This document shows positions 63,385 through 64,000 of a stretch of 64,000 nucleotides of DNA, in pieces. Every line of letters begins with the position of its first letter. The first letter of the stretch is position 1. The notes beneath the pieces are model-generated. The model ran no database searches and had not been told where the DNA came from. It saw nothing but the letters and a program-made list of their open reading frames with translations. Source of the DNA: Ophiura sarsii (taxonomy: Eukaryota > Echinodermata > Ophiuroidea > Amphilepidida > Ophiuridae); the NCBI GenBank assembly GCA_035610835.1, contig CM069444.1:3478875-3542874 (forward strand). Reading direction: 5' to 3'. Made by a program: the position numbers and the translations under genes.

Positions 63385-63851
63385 GAAATTTAACCCTGGT
63401 TCAACACATTATCACTACAAATTTGTTTCGTGTGGGAACATGACCACACTCATCAGGTGATGATATATATATATATTTATTCTAGGCATAGTTAGTCGAT
63501 CATAATTTATAGCTGGATCAGCGATTACATGGTTGGTAATGGCGAGCAAGTATCAGTAACCAGCATAAACTGAACACGGCTATAATGTTAGCAGTTCGAA
63601 CCCTTTGTGGGTCTACCGCGAACTGACTGATCCCTCTTCTGAATGTTGAACATGGATCGGTGGGATCTATCAACACAATTTATATGTTTATGTGACCTAA
63701 ATAGTGTCTGCATTTTGGTAAAAAAAATCATTAAAAGGGTATATAATTGATACTAATCAAATTCGGATTTGAAATAATCAACTTTTTAATGATACATACG
63801 TGGTTGGCAATAACAACACTCTTCTCCATCAGGCTCGACCAATTCTTCGTC
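1..63851 (-). CDS. Giant mucin-like VWC/LDLa/TIL/F5-8C repeat protein gene, internal part (exons plus introns)
   Basis: The span covers about 80 exons on the minus strand that join through GT-AG introns into one open frame. Every junction I checked agrees in codon phase. Translation order runs from high to low coordinates: VWC, VWC, LDLa, Pro/Lys microexon, TIL-like, two Cys-rich exons, a large Thr/Ser/Pro exon, F5/8C, then 13 modules of Thr linker plus two diverged F5/8C-like domains. The domain set is that of large secreted or mucus glycoproteins; hemocytin/hemolectin and sea-star footprint proteins combine similar domains (family knowledge). No transmembrane segment or cytoplasmic domain was seen. 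Both gene ends lie outside the window, so start codon, signal peptide and C-terminus are unknown. Linking the array to the upstream exons depends on reading across a 6.15 kb intron full of transposons; matching phase and domain logic support it, but a transcript is not available. Confidence 0.75.
306..3220 (-). CDS. Array unit 1: five exons of the Thr linker/F5-8C-like module
   Basis: Exons in translation order are C 2911-3220 (phase 0 to 1), D 2316-2575 (1 to 0), E 1262-1427 (0 to 1), A 693-857 (1 to 1) and B 306-538 (1 to 0). A is a 55-residue Thr-rich linker, probably O-glycosylated. B plus the first half of C form one small domain: Cys near the start, a GKTYLV strand in B, and a closing LTVQLRGC in C, followed by a Thr-rich tail. 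D plus E form a second domain: ICDE at the start, [12 protein letters not shown] in D, and a closing MVLKSC-type strand in E. This Cys-to-Cys layout with a phase 0 intron in the middle matches the canonical F5/8C domain at 47189-50473. Unit-specific changes are Ser for Pro in D (SSSIS) and Phe and Leu in E (VIFSLV). It carries the 97 bp intron insertion at 1119-1215. Confidence 0.85.
1119..1215 (-). mobile_element. 97 bp retroelement-tail insertion in unit 1 (E-A intron)
   Basis: Units 5-13 read GCTAACATATCATTTG here, while unit 1 has 97 extra bases bounded by a duplicated ACATAT. Read on the minus strand it is a short GC-containing body ending in CCAATACAATC and then an ATCAT/CATAT microsatellite, as in 3' tails of non-LTR elements. 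The 6 bp duplication argues for insertion in units 1-4 rather than deletion in the others. Confidence 0.65.
3461..6378 (-). CDS. Array unit 2: C-D-E-A-B exons
   Basis: Exons in translation order are C 6069-6378, D 5474-5733, E 4420-4585, A 3848-4012 and B 3461-3693. Exon B carries Gly instead of Glu in the TTEEGSDG segment (TTGEGSDG), shared only with unit 4. The second possible acceptor of exon D is destroyed here (CCAGTAG instead of CCTGTAG on the plus strand near 5711), which points to the upstream acceptor as the one in use. The intron insertion spans 4274-4373 and is 100 bp, 3 bp longer than in units 1 and 3. Confidence 0.85.
4274..4373 (-). mobile_element. 100 bp retroelement-tail insertion in unit 2
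   Basis: Same insertion point and ACATAT duplication as in unit 1, but the tail reads GATATGATATGATATGATTTTATTGG on the plus strand rather than the GATATATG type. This tail variant is shared with unit 4. Confidence 0.65.
6619..9533 (-). CDS. Array unit 3: C-D-E-A-B exons
   Basis: Exons in translation order are C 9224-9533, D 8629-8888, E 7575-7740, A 7006-7170 and B 6619-6851. Exon E has Leu (VIISLV), a change it shares in part with unit 1. Its length (3155 bp) and the 97 bp insertion at 7432-7528 also match unit 1, so unit 3 is the sister of unit 1 rather than of its direct neighbours. Confidence 0.85.
7432..7528 (-). mobile_element. 97 bp retroelement-tail insertion in unit 3
   Basis: Identical in type to the unit 1 copy (GATATATG tail, GATTGTATTGG), again between two ACATAT copies. 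Confidence 0.65.
9774..12727 (-). CDS. Array unit 4: C-D-E-A-B exons
   Basis: Exons in translation order are C 12418-12727, D 11823-12082, E 10733-10898, A 10161-10325 and B 9774-10006. It shares with unit 2 the Gly in exon B, the lost second acceptor of exon D (near 12060), the 100 bp insertion (10587-10686) and several intron variants. It is the longest unit (3194 bp) because of a 36 bp tandem duplication in the D-E intron at about 11036-11107. Confidence 0.85.
10587..10686 (-). mobile_element. 100 bp retroelement-tail insertion in unit 4
   Basis: Same type as in unit 2. This is the last unit in the window that carries the insertion; units 5-13 have the empty site. Confidence 0.65.
11036..11107. 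repeat. 36 bp tandem duplication private to unit 4
   Basis: The segment AGCAATTAATTATTGATAAG plus 16 bases ending in GAGTTGA occurs twice in a row inside the D-E intron of unit 4 and once in every other unit. It explains the 3194 bp length and can serve as a copy-specific marker. Confidence 0.9.
12968..15784 (-). CDS. Array unit 5: C-D-E-A-B exons
   Basis: Exons in translation order are C 15475-15784, D 14880-15139, E 13827-13992, A 13355-13519 and B 12968-13200. This is the first unit of the short class (3057 bp), with the empty insertion site near 13778. Its exon translations match the array consensus. Single-base changes past the donors of A and D lie in introns. Confidence 0.85.
16025..18840 (-). 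CDS. Array unit 6: C-D-E-A-B exons
   Basis: Exons in translation order are C 18531-18840, D 17936-18195, E 16884-17049, A 16412-16576 and B 16025-16257. The protein is the consensus; a silent change is visible in exon B (GATAAGG for GATGAGG on the plus strand). Confidence 0.85.
19081..21897 (-). CDS. Array unit 7: C-D-E-A-B exons
   Basis: Exons in translation order are C 21588-21897, D 20993-21252, E 19940-20105, A 19468-19632 and B 19081-19313. Exon B has Ser for Pro (SRVSLTPV), shared only with the neighbouring unit 8, as is an intron variant CCCGTTCGAC near 18992 and 22050. Confidence 0.85.
22138..24954 (-). CDS. Array unit 8: C-D-E-A-B exons
   Basis: Exons in translation order are C 24645-24954, D 24050-24309, E 22997-23162, A 22525-22689 and B 22138-22370. 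It carries the same Ser for Pro change in exon B as unit 7. Confidence 0.85.
25195..28012 (-). CDS. Array unit 9: C-D-E-A-B exons
   Basis: Exons in translation order are C 27703-28012, D 27108-27367, E 26054-26219, A 25582-25746 and B 25195-25427. Exon B has Gln for Arg (DDLQVVV), shared with units 10 and 11. Exon C has a private Phe for Ile (GALEFVV). Intron variants GAATACATTG and GACAATTCAAGC begin here and continue through unit 13. Confidence 0.85.
28253..31069 (-). CDS. Array unit 10: C-D-E-A-B exons
   Basis: Exons in translation order are C 30760-31069, D 30165-30424, E 29112-29277, A 28640-28804 and B 28253-28485. Exon B has the Gln variant. A base change just inside the D intron (TAATATCAAC) creates an earlier stop in intron read-through, but the donor itself is intact. 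Confidence 0.85.
31310..34126 (-). CDS. Array unit 11: C-D-E-A-B exons
   Basis: Exons in translation order are C 33817-34126, D 33222-33481, E 32169-32334, A 31697-31861 and B 31310-31542. Exon B has the Gln variant and a silent change (AAGGTTACTGG). An intron variant beyond the D donor (GGACATAAT) is shared with unit 12. Confidence 0.85.
34369..37185 (-). CDS. Array unit 12: C-D-E-A-B exons
   Basis: Exons in translation order are C 36876-37185, D 36281-36540, E 35228-35393, A 34756-34920 and B 34369-34601. Its protein is the consensus. Intron markers group it with unit 11. Confidence 0.85.
37428..40244 (-). CDS. Array unit 13: C-D-E-A-B exons
   Basis: Exons in translation order are C 39935-40244, D 39340-39599, E 38287-38452, A 37815-37979 and B 37428-37660. 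The protein is the consensus. This is the last complete unit on the upstream (N-terminal) side of the array. Confidence 0.85.
40485..41037 (-). CDS. Array edge copy: first exons A and B of the repeat region
   Basis: Exon A 40873-41037 (165 nt, phase 1 to 1) and exon B 40485-40717 (233 nt, phase 1 to 0) are the first repeat exons to be translated. Exon A is joined to the end of the canonical F5/8C domain (47189-47321): the split codon G plus TG gives Val, so the sequence reads GCTQI then VTTTQQT. This copy is the most diverged: TQTQTEP for TQAKTEP and TQA for TQT in exon A, and Asn for Lys (GNGNTYLV) in exon B. There is no exon C, D or E upstream of it, so the duplicated unit begins at exon A. 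Edge copies escaping homogenisation are expected in tandem arrays. Confidence 0.85.
41070..41800. repeat. AT-rich minisatellite abutting the array
   Basis: Imperfect tandem copies of a motif of roughly 30-70 bp built on CATATGCTTTTCAGCATGTTT followed by ACATTCATATCATG and TATAACACATTTT. At least eight ATATGCTTTTC cores are visible. It starts within about 15-30 bp of the point where array similarity ends, inside the intron between the F5/8C domain and the first exon A. Open frames across it (Phe/Tyr/His-rich) are by-products of the repeat. Confidence 0.85.
41801..42052. other. AT-rich intron, nothing recognised
   Basis: No exon, element end or repeat could be recognised between the minisatellite and the LINE remains. 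Confidence 0.5.
42548..44390 (-). mobile_element. CR1/L2-type LINE fragment nested in the L1/Tx1 element
   Basis: The main frame (43122-44321) shows a reverse transcriptase with [28 protein letters not shown] (catalytic Asp), [10 protein letters not shown] and [10 protein letters not shown] (catalytic pair). A one-base-type frameshift near 43150 leads into 42785-43171, which holds the usual C-terminal part ([34 protein letters not shown]). The 3' region ends in an AGCGCTTTGAG-type segment and a TTA repeat at 42548-42567. The 5' end is truncated inside the region upstream of the RT, with no endonuclease. It interrupts the older element between its IVKSLL and LTSEFVN segments, so it is the younger insertion. 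The good preservation of motifs suggests recent arrival. Confidence 0.88.
44937..45200. mobile_element. Small foldback element, about 264 bp
   Basis: The ends are inverted copies: CATATGTGACG, GAAATGAGTC and TGTCGG on the left recur reversed at the right end as CCGACATGTGACTCATTTCAC and CGTCACATATG. It sits next to a TTAA-type foldback within the L1/Tx1 element, between its INW and NGLRQGC segments. No coding capacity. Confidence 0.7.
45246..45775. mobile_element. TTAA-type foldback element, left end missing
   Basis: Arms at about 45248-45358 and 45487-45605 are inverted copies (GACCCAATTTTTTT, TTTTGAGTTAAAAATGGCC and AAGGGACGAT with their complements). The right end is GTCCCCCC followed by TTAA at 45776-45779, adjoining the host LINE. 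The outer 170 bp of the right arm has no left partner, so the left end is truncated. Internal motifs (ATGTATACTTTTATATA, TTGGATTC) recur in the elements at 55855-56211 and 56698-57406, so the three are one superfamily. Confidence 0.7.
46491..46817. other. Intron, nothing recognised
   Basis: Neither exons nor element ends could be recognised here. Confidence 0.4.
46818..46952. mobile_element. Short palindromic element, about 135 bp
   Basis: Outer ATTGAATG and CATTCAAT enclose GTGATACAA/TTGTATCAC and an inner ATATTGCACTCGCT/AGCGAGTGCAATAT pair, with a smaller inverted ATTGCACGA...CGAGTGCAAT at the centre. The whole would fold as one near-continuous hairpin. Non-coding. Confidence 0.7.
46950..46984. 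repeat. ATT microsatellite
   Basis: A run of ATT triplets with one ATC interruption directly follows the palindromic element. Confidence 0.8.
47189..47321 (-). CDS. F5/8 type C domain, C-terminal half exon
   Basis: The 133 nt exon (phase 0 to 1) encodes 44 residues with the typical end of a discoidin domain: [18 protein letters not shown], then [11 protein letters not shown], where the last Cys pairs with the one near the start of the preceding exon in this family. The acceptor is TTTCAG and the donor GTAAGG. It follows exon 50169-50473 across a 2.8 kb intron and leads, through a split Val codon, into the first Thr-rich exon of the array (40873-41037) across a 6.15 kb intron. Confidence 0.85.
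47334..47417. repeat. Pentanucleotide microsatellite AAAAT/ATAAT/ACAAT
   Basis: Successive blocks of AAAAT, ATAAT and ACAAT repeats begin 12 bp upstream of the acceptor of the exon at 47189-47321 (minus strand), over its likely polypyrimidine and branch-point region. On the transcript strand this gives a T-rich tract. Confidence 0.9.
47660..47682. repeat. Poly-G run of 23
   Basis: An uninterrupted G run on the plus strand (C on the transcript strand). It is followed by a GC-rich stretch (to about 47790) with AGCGAAGCGAGCG and GGGCCCTGATCAGGGG, which looks like part of a dispersed repeat. The Pro-rich frame opposite is an artefact. Confidence 0.95.
47791..48202. other. Intron, nothing recognised
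   Basis: No exon or element end recognised between the poly-G repeat and the 9 bp-duplication foldback. Confidence 0.4.
48212..48365. mobile_element. 154 bp foldback element with 9 bp target duplication
   Basis: Arms GCGATTATTTTTATCGTACA...TTTAACC at the left and GGTTAAACTGATGTACGA...AATAATCGC at the right are near-perfect inverted copies of about 31 bp. AGCCCGTCA flanks both sides (48203-48211 and 48366-48374). A 9 bp duplication is typical of Mutator-type transposases (family knowledge). There is no coding capacity, so this is a non-autonomous element in the intron between the two F5/8C exons. Confidence 0.88.
48999..49860. mobile_element. TA-flanked mariner-type non-autonomous element
   Basis: The left end CAGGGTGGCTCAC and right end GGGGGACACCCTG are inverted copies with a few mismatches, and both are flanked by TA (48997-48998 and 49861-49862). 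The ends resemble CAGCATGTCCC of the element at 62647-63267. It encloses a second foldback (49382-49669). No transposase frame was seen. Confidence 0.65.
49382..49669. mobile_element. Foldback nested in the mariner-type element
   Basis: Arms 49382-49454 and 49600-49669 are inverted copies, including AGAGCTTTGCTGCAAAAGGG against CCCTTTTGCAACACAGCTCT and GTTACTCATTTTG against CAAAATGAGTAAC. The surrounding element must be older. Confidence 0.75.
49920..50140. repeat. Hairpin-rich intron segment beside the F5/8C donor
   Basis: An inverted pair ACAGCACAATAT/ATATTGTGCTGT (about 50089-50134) and several GTACC-containing short repeats lie just downstream of the exon at 50169-50473. The open frame through it lacks the closing Cys expected of an F5/8C second half, which is instead found at 47189-47321. 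Confidence 0.5.
50169..50473 (-). CDS. F5/8 type C (discoidin) domain, N-terminal half exon
   Basis: The 305 nt exon (phase 1 to 0) encodes about 101 residues. It opens with [17 protein letters not shown] (first domain Cys), continues with [20 protein letters not shown] and [20 protein letters not shown], and ends [14 protein letters not shown]. These are the VWS.., IQVDF, TAVQ.GG, WVTEY and S.DG..W landmarks of coagulation factor 5/8 C-type domains. Such domains are beta-sandwiches that bind sugars or lipids through variable loops (family knowledge). The donor is AGT|GTAAGT and the acceptor TTTCAG. The neighbours are the mucin exon (50628-52058) upstream and the other half (47189-47321) downstream. 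Confidence 0.9.
50628..52058 (-). CDS. Large Thr/Ser/Pro mucin exon with internal repeats
   Basis: A single exon of 1431 nt (477 codons, phase 1 to 1; acceptor ATTTCAG, donor GTATTT) made almost only of Thr, Ser, Val, Glu, Pro, Ala and Ile, with no Cys. Internal repeats are clear: [18 protein letters not shown] occurs three times, and a [19 protein letters not shown] unit occurs twice, separated by near-identical sequence. Dense Ser/Thr with Pro is the mark of O-glycosylated mucin domains (family knowledge). It lies between the Cys-rich exons and the F5/8C domain, like a stiff spacer. The open frames of 204 and 178 residues on the opposite strand are by-products of the biased codon use. Confidence 0.88.
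52059..52876. other. Intron, nothing recognised
   Basis: First part of the 2 kb intron upstream of the mucin exon. No exon or element end recognised. Confidence 0.4.
52881..53291. mobile_element. Complete TTAA-flanked foldback element, 411 bp
   Basis: Flanked by TTAA at 52877-52880 and 53292-53295. The left end AGGAGGTGTCCCGCAAGCA is mirrored by the right end TGCTTGCGGGACCCTTCCT. The arms extend for most of the element: TGTTAGAAA, CTATCGAGCC, GAAAGTCCC and GATGTCAT each have an inverted partner, with a small centre near 53080. The TTAA duplication is typical of piggyBac-type transposition (family knowledge). No coding capacity. Confidence 0.88.
53296..54071. other. Intron, nothing firm
   Basis: A short TACACCCTGTA near 53452-53462 resembles a mariner-type element end, with AAAAAGTATCGACAAT and ATTGATACTTTT as weak inverted flanks. 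Nothing else could be supported. Confidence 0.4.
54072..54290 (-). CDS. Cys-rich exon with short Ser/Thr tail
   Basis: 219 nt, 73 codons, phase 1 to 1. The translation starts [14 protein letters not shown], continues with [20 protein letters not shown], and ends in a [18 protein letters not shown] tail. The many closely spaced Cys suggest a small disulfide-bonded domain of EGF, TIL or VWC type, but I cannot assign a family. The acceptor is CACGTAG and the donor GTAAGT. It joins the mucin exon through a split Asp codon (STV-DVDSF). Confidence 0.78.
54719..54863 (-). CDS. VWC-like Cys-rich exon with Thr linker
   Basis: 145 nt, phase 0 to 1. The translation [20 protein letters not shown], then RFTIAKC and a short [13 protein letters not shown] tail, resembles the W..DPED.C..Y.C start of VWC-like modules that follow TIL domains in large mucin-like proteins (family knowledge). 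The donor is GTAAGT and the acceptor TTTAG. It fits in phase after the TIL-like exon (56274-56458). Confidence 0.75.
54864..55499. other. Intron, nothing firm
   Basis: An inverted TGACCTCG...CGAGGTCA pair around 55016-55044 is the only structure noticed. No exon. Confidence 0.4.
55500..55697 (-). mobile_element. SINE with a tRNA-Asp-like head
   Basis: On the minus strand, the head at about 55610-55690 has an A box (GTGGCTGAGTGGTAG), an Asp-type anticodon loop (GCCTGTCACGCGG) and a B box (GGGTTCAATTCCC). The acceptor stem does not pair (CTCCCCG against GCCGGCG), so it is not a working tRNA. A unique body and an AAT-rich tail (TTAATAATAATAAG, near 55510) follow, as in tRNA-derived SINEs. Confidence 0.75.
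55855..56211. mobile_element. Half of a TTAA-type foldback element
   Basis: Closely similar to the right half of the element at 56698-57406 (TTCCTAGGGAATTG, ATATTTTGAGTTATC, GCAGAACCTAAAATGGGTCA, AAGTTACGGCAGTTTTACGG). The right end is ACAGCCCCCT followed by TTGC instead of TTAA. No matching left arm is present, so it is truncated. It ends 62 bp downstream of the donor of the TIL-like exon. Confidence 0.75.
56274..56458 (-). CDS. TIL-like Cys-rich exon
   Basis: 185 nt, phase 1 to 0. The translation has [19 protein letters not shown], then [17 protein letters not shown] and [16 protein letters not shown]. The pattern C-C-x-C, then VFDGEKCI and PSKCEC, is that of the second half of a trypsin-inhibitor-like (TIL) domain, as found beside VWD and VWC modules (family knowledge). 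The donor AAG|GTGATT is chosen because the frame beyond it runs into a transposon. The acceptor is ATACAG. Confidence 0.8.
56698..57406. mobile_element. Complete TTAA-flanked foldback element, 709 bp
   Basis: TTAA at 56694-56697 and 57407-57410. The left end GGGGGCTGTGCACCTTTAGG and right end AAGGTGCACACCCCCC are inverted copies. The arms carry TAAAACTGCCGTAACTTCTT, AAGTATACATTTTTTG, CAATGAATCC and GACCCATTTTAGGTTCTGCA, all mirrored. It is the intact relative of the half element at 55855-56211. Non-coding. Confidence 0.88.
57411..58313. other. Intron, nothing recognised
   Basis: No exon or transposon end was recognised between the TTAA foldback and the microexon. Confidence 0.4.
58314..58346 (-). 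CDS. 33 nt Pro/Lys microexon
   Basis: Bounded by TTTGCAG and GTAAGAAC and in phase 1 to 1, it inserts 11 residues, [10 protein letters not shown] plus the joined codons, between the LDLa exon (59762-59921) and the TIL-like exon (56274-56458). Both split codons work (C+CA gives Pro, A+CT gives Thr). Being a multiple of three and phase-symmetric, it can be skipped without a frame change. Its short length makes it less certain than the other exons. Confidence 0.62.
58347..59311. other. Intron with a segment repeated from the next intron
   Basis: 58640-58791 resembles 56520-56662 (TACTAGGCATG, TTGTACTTATTT, TGAAACAT, TGACATTTTG, GGAAAGTGT in the same order). The rest shows nothing recognisable. 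Confidence 0.5.
59312..59595. mobile_element. Foldback element, about 284 bp
   Basis: Three nested inverted pairs: ACGATTTGAAACGGCCATTT (left) against AAATGGCCGTTTCAAATCGT (right), TTGTCAGTATAAAGCGTTGTTAA against TTAACAACGATTTATTCTGACAA, and a perfect inner hairpin TCTCATTCCATACCATC/GATGGTATGGAATGAGA. No clear target duplication was found, so the class is unknown. Confidence 0.75.
59762..59921 (-). CDS. VWC end plus LDL-receptor class A domain exon
   Basis: 160 nt, phase 0 to 1. The first 15 codons ([15 protein letters not shown]) close the VWC domain begun in the two upstream exons. The rest, [20 protein letters not shown] then [15 protein letters not shown], is a full LDLa repeat with six Cys and the acidic calcium-binding end (D-x-x-x-D-C-x-x-x-x-D-E; family knowledge). 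The donor is TGTC|GTAAGT and the acceptor TTTTTTTAG. Its last codon is completed by the microexon. Confidence 0.9.
60150..60580 (-). mobile_element. 3' fragment of a CR1/L2-like LINE
   Basis: Frameshifted remains of the C-terminal part of a LINE reverse transcriptase: [19 protein letters not shown], then [20 protein letters not shown] and LKTYLYP. Next come a non-coding AGCGCTTTGAGCCTCCGGGG segment and an ATGT repeat tail near 60144-60157. It is related in type to, but not the same family as, the nested LINE at 42548-44390. Confidence 0.72.
60885..60992 (-). mobile_element. tRNA-derived SINE head (Gln-like)
   Basis: On the minus strand GACCCCGTGGCATAGCGGTA (A box) is followed by a CTG anticodon-like loop (TGCCTCTGAACCCAGAG) and a B box (GGGATTCGAGCCCC). 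The acceptor stem pairs GACCCCG with CGGGGCC with one mismatch but is displaced by extra bases, and the T loop is irregular. A short tail ends in an A-rich run (CGCGAAAAAAAATC). I favour a SINE or tRNA pseudogene. Confidence 0.55.
61265..61390 (-). repeat. Possible interrupted tRNA-like SINE
   Basis: On the minus strand an A-box-like TAGCCCAATGGTAAGA and a B-box-like GGTTGCTGGTTCAAAT are separated by an inverted repeat (AGTCTATT...TATTTGGCC against GGCCAAATAGACT). This could be a tRNA-derived SINE with a small insertion, or chance. Confidence 0.3.
61530..61554. repeat. Poly-G run of 25
   Basis: A pure G run preceded by GTGGGGGTG. It is the second such run in this gene's introns (the first at 47660). 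The proline-rich frames opposite are artefacts. Confidence 0.95.
61882..62001 (-). CDS. VWC domain, middle exon
   Basis: 120 nt, phase 0 to 0, translated [20 protein letters not shown], then [15 protein letters not shown]. The W...LC.HCEC spacing and the C....C that follow are the central VWC motif. The acceptor is TTTTTCCACAG-like and the donor GTAGGA. The upstream exon ends GVCHE and the downstream exon starts with the closing DKCCPHC, giving a VWC of normal size. Confidence 0.83.
62002..62355. other. Intron, nothing recognised
   Basis: A 354 bp intron inside the VWC domain. No element recognised. Confidence 0.5.
62356..62444 (-). CDS. Thr linker and start of VWC domain
   Basis: 89 nt, phase 1 to 0. 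It begins with a short [16 protein letters not shown] linker and continues [13 protein letters not shown], the N-terminal Cys cluster of the VWC domain completed by 61882-62001. The acceptor is TTTTTCCAG and the donor GTAAAT. Pattern and phase fit; the exon is short, so confidence is moderate. Confidence 0.78.
62647..63267. mobile_element. TA-flanked mariner-type non-autonomous element, 621 bp
   Basis: Flanked by TA at 62645-62646 and 63268-63269. The left end CAGCATGTCCCAAAAAGAGG and the right end GGGGACACGCTG begin inverted arms of some 200 bp (GCGAGCTTATAAC against GTTATAAGCTCG, GACCACGCTC, CAAATGGG and others mirrored). Terminal CAG and TA target sites are typical of Tc1/mariner elements (family knowledge). 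No transposase. Confidence 0.85.
63346..63380. repeat. TA microsatellite
   Basis: A run of ATATATA bases, followed by a segment containing TCATCAGGTGATGA and a second short ATAT run near 63463. Confidence 0.9.
63381..63799. other. Intron, nothing recognised
   Basis: No exon or complete element recognised. Confidence 0.4.
63800..63851 (-). CDS. End of a first VWC-like domain
   Basis: 52 nt, phase 0 to 1, translated [17 protein letters not shown]. The DGEECCYC end is the CC.C closing motif of VWC domains. The acceptor is TTTTTCAG and the donor CCAC|GTATGT. It joins the Thr linker exon through an Arg codon. The upstream exon, which should hold the rest of this VWC domain, is outside the window or not recognisable in 63852-64000. 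Confidence 0.72.
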
Positions 63852-64000
63852 CTGAAAAATACATGTCATAAACGAGTTGTTGAATCAGAAAGGTATTAAC
63901 AGATACTATTGCCATGATCAATATGCGTCTTTTACGTAATGCCAATGCCAACAATACAGAAGTTGGTTAATATTAACCATATCGACCTACCTAAAGCCAT

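Noticed and set aside
63988..64000. A further upstream exon ending at a GTAGGT donor
   Set aside because: The required phase 0 reading would end in a stop codon (TAG), and too little sequence is available.

Overview
The window is animal nuclear DNA. It is AT-rich, with GT-AG introns, tRNA-derived SINEs, LINEs of the L1/Tx1 and CR1/L2 types, and many small foldback DNA elements. No species can be read from the sequence. The mix of VWC, LDLa, TIL-like and F5/8C domains with Thr-rich linkers, and the repeat content, suggest a marine invertebrate (inference).

Almost everything belongs to one gene on the minus strand that starts beyond position 64000 and continues past position 1. By following splice sites and codon phase I could join about 80 exons into one open frame. 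In translation order (high to low coordinates) they encode: the end of a VWC-like domain (63800-63851); a Thr linker and a VWC domain (62356-62444, 61882-62001, start of 59762-59921); an LDL-receptor class A domain; an 11-codon Pro/Lys microexon (58314-58346); a TIL-like Cys-rich exon (56274-56458); two more Cys-rich exons (54719-54863, 54072-54290); a 477-codon Thr/Ser/Pro mucin exon (50628-52058); a canonical F5/8 type C (discoidin) domain split over 50169-50473 and 47189-47321; and then the array.

The array (1 to about 41057, open to the left) is the striking feature. A 3.06-3.19 kb genomic unit is repeated in tandem 13 times, with partial copies at both ends. Each unit carries five exons, A-E, of 165+233+310+260+166 = 1134 nt, exactly 378 codons, so copies can be added or lost without breaking the frame. 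The 13 full modules in the window add about 4,900 residues. Each module is a Thr-rich linker followed by two small domains. These start and end with Cys and share the two-exon, phase 1-0-1 layout of the canonical F5/8C domain next door; I read them as diverged F5/8C domains. Units differ by very few residues and their introns are as similar as their exons, so the array is young or strongly homogenised. Units 1-4 carry a 97-100 bp intronic insertion and alternate in type (1 like 3, 2 like 4), which implies a later duplication of a two-unit block. Units 5-13 lack the insertion.

The introns upstream of the array are packed with repeats: a minisatellite at the array edge, an L1/Tx1 LINE broken by a CR1/L2 LINE and by foldback elements (42053-46490), TTAA-flanked foldbacks, two TA-flanked mariner-type elements, one foldback with a 9 bp duplication, SINEs, and two poly-G runs. 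No convincing plus-strand gene was found. The product is probably a giant secreted mucin-like glycoprotein, in architecture reminiscent of hemocytin/hemolectin and of marine adhesive proteins. The start codon, signal peptide and C-terminus are all outside the window.
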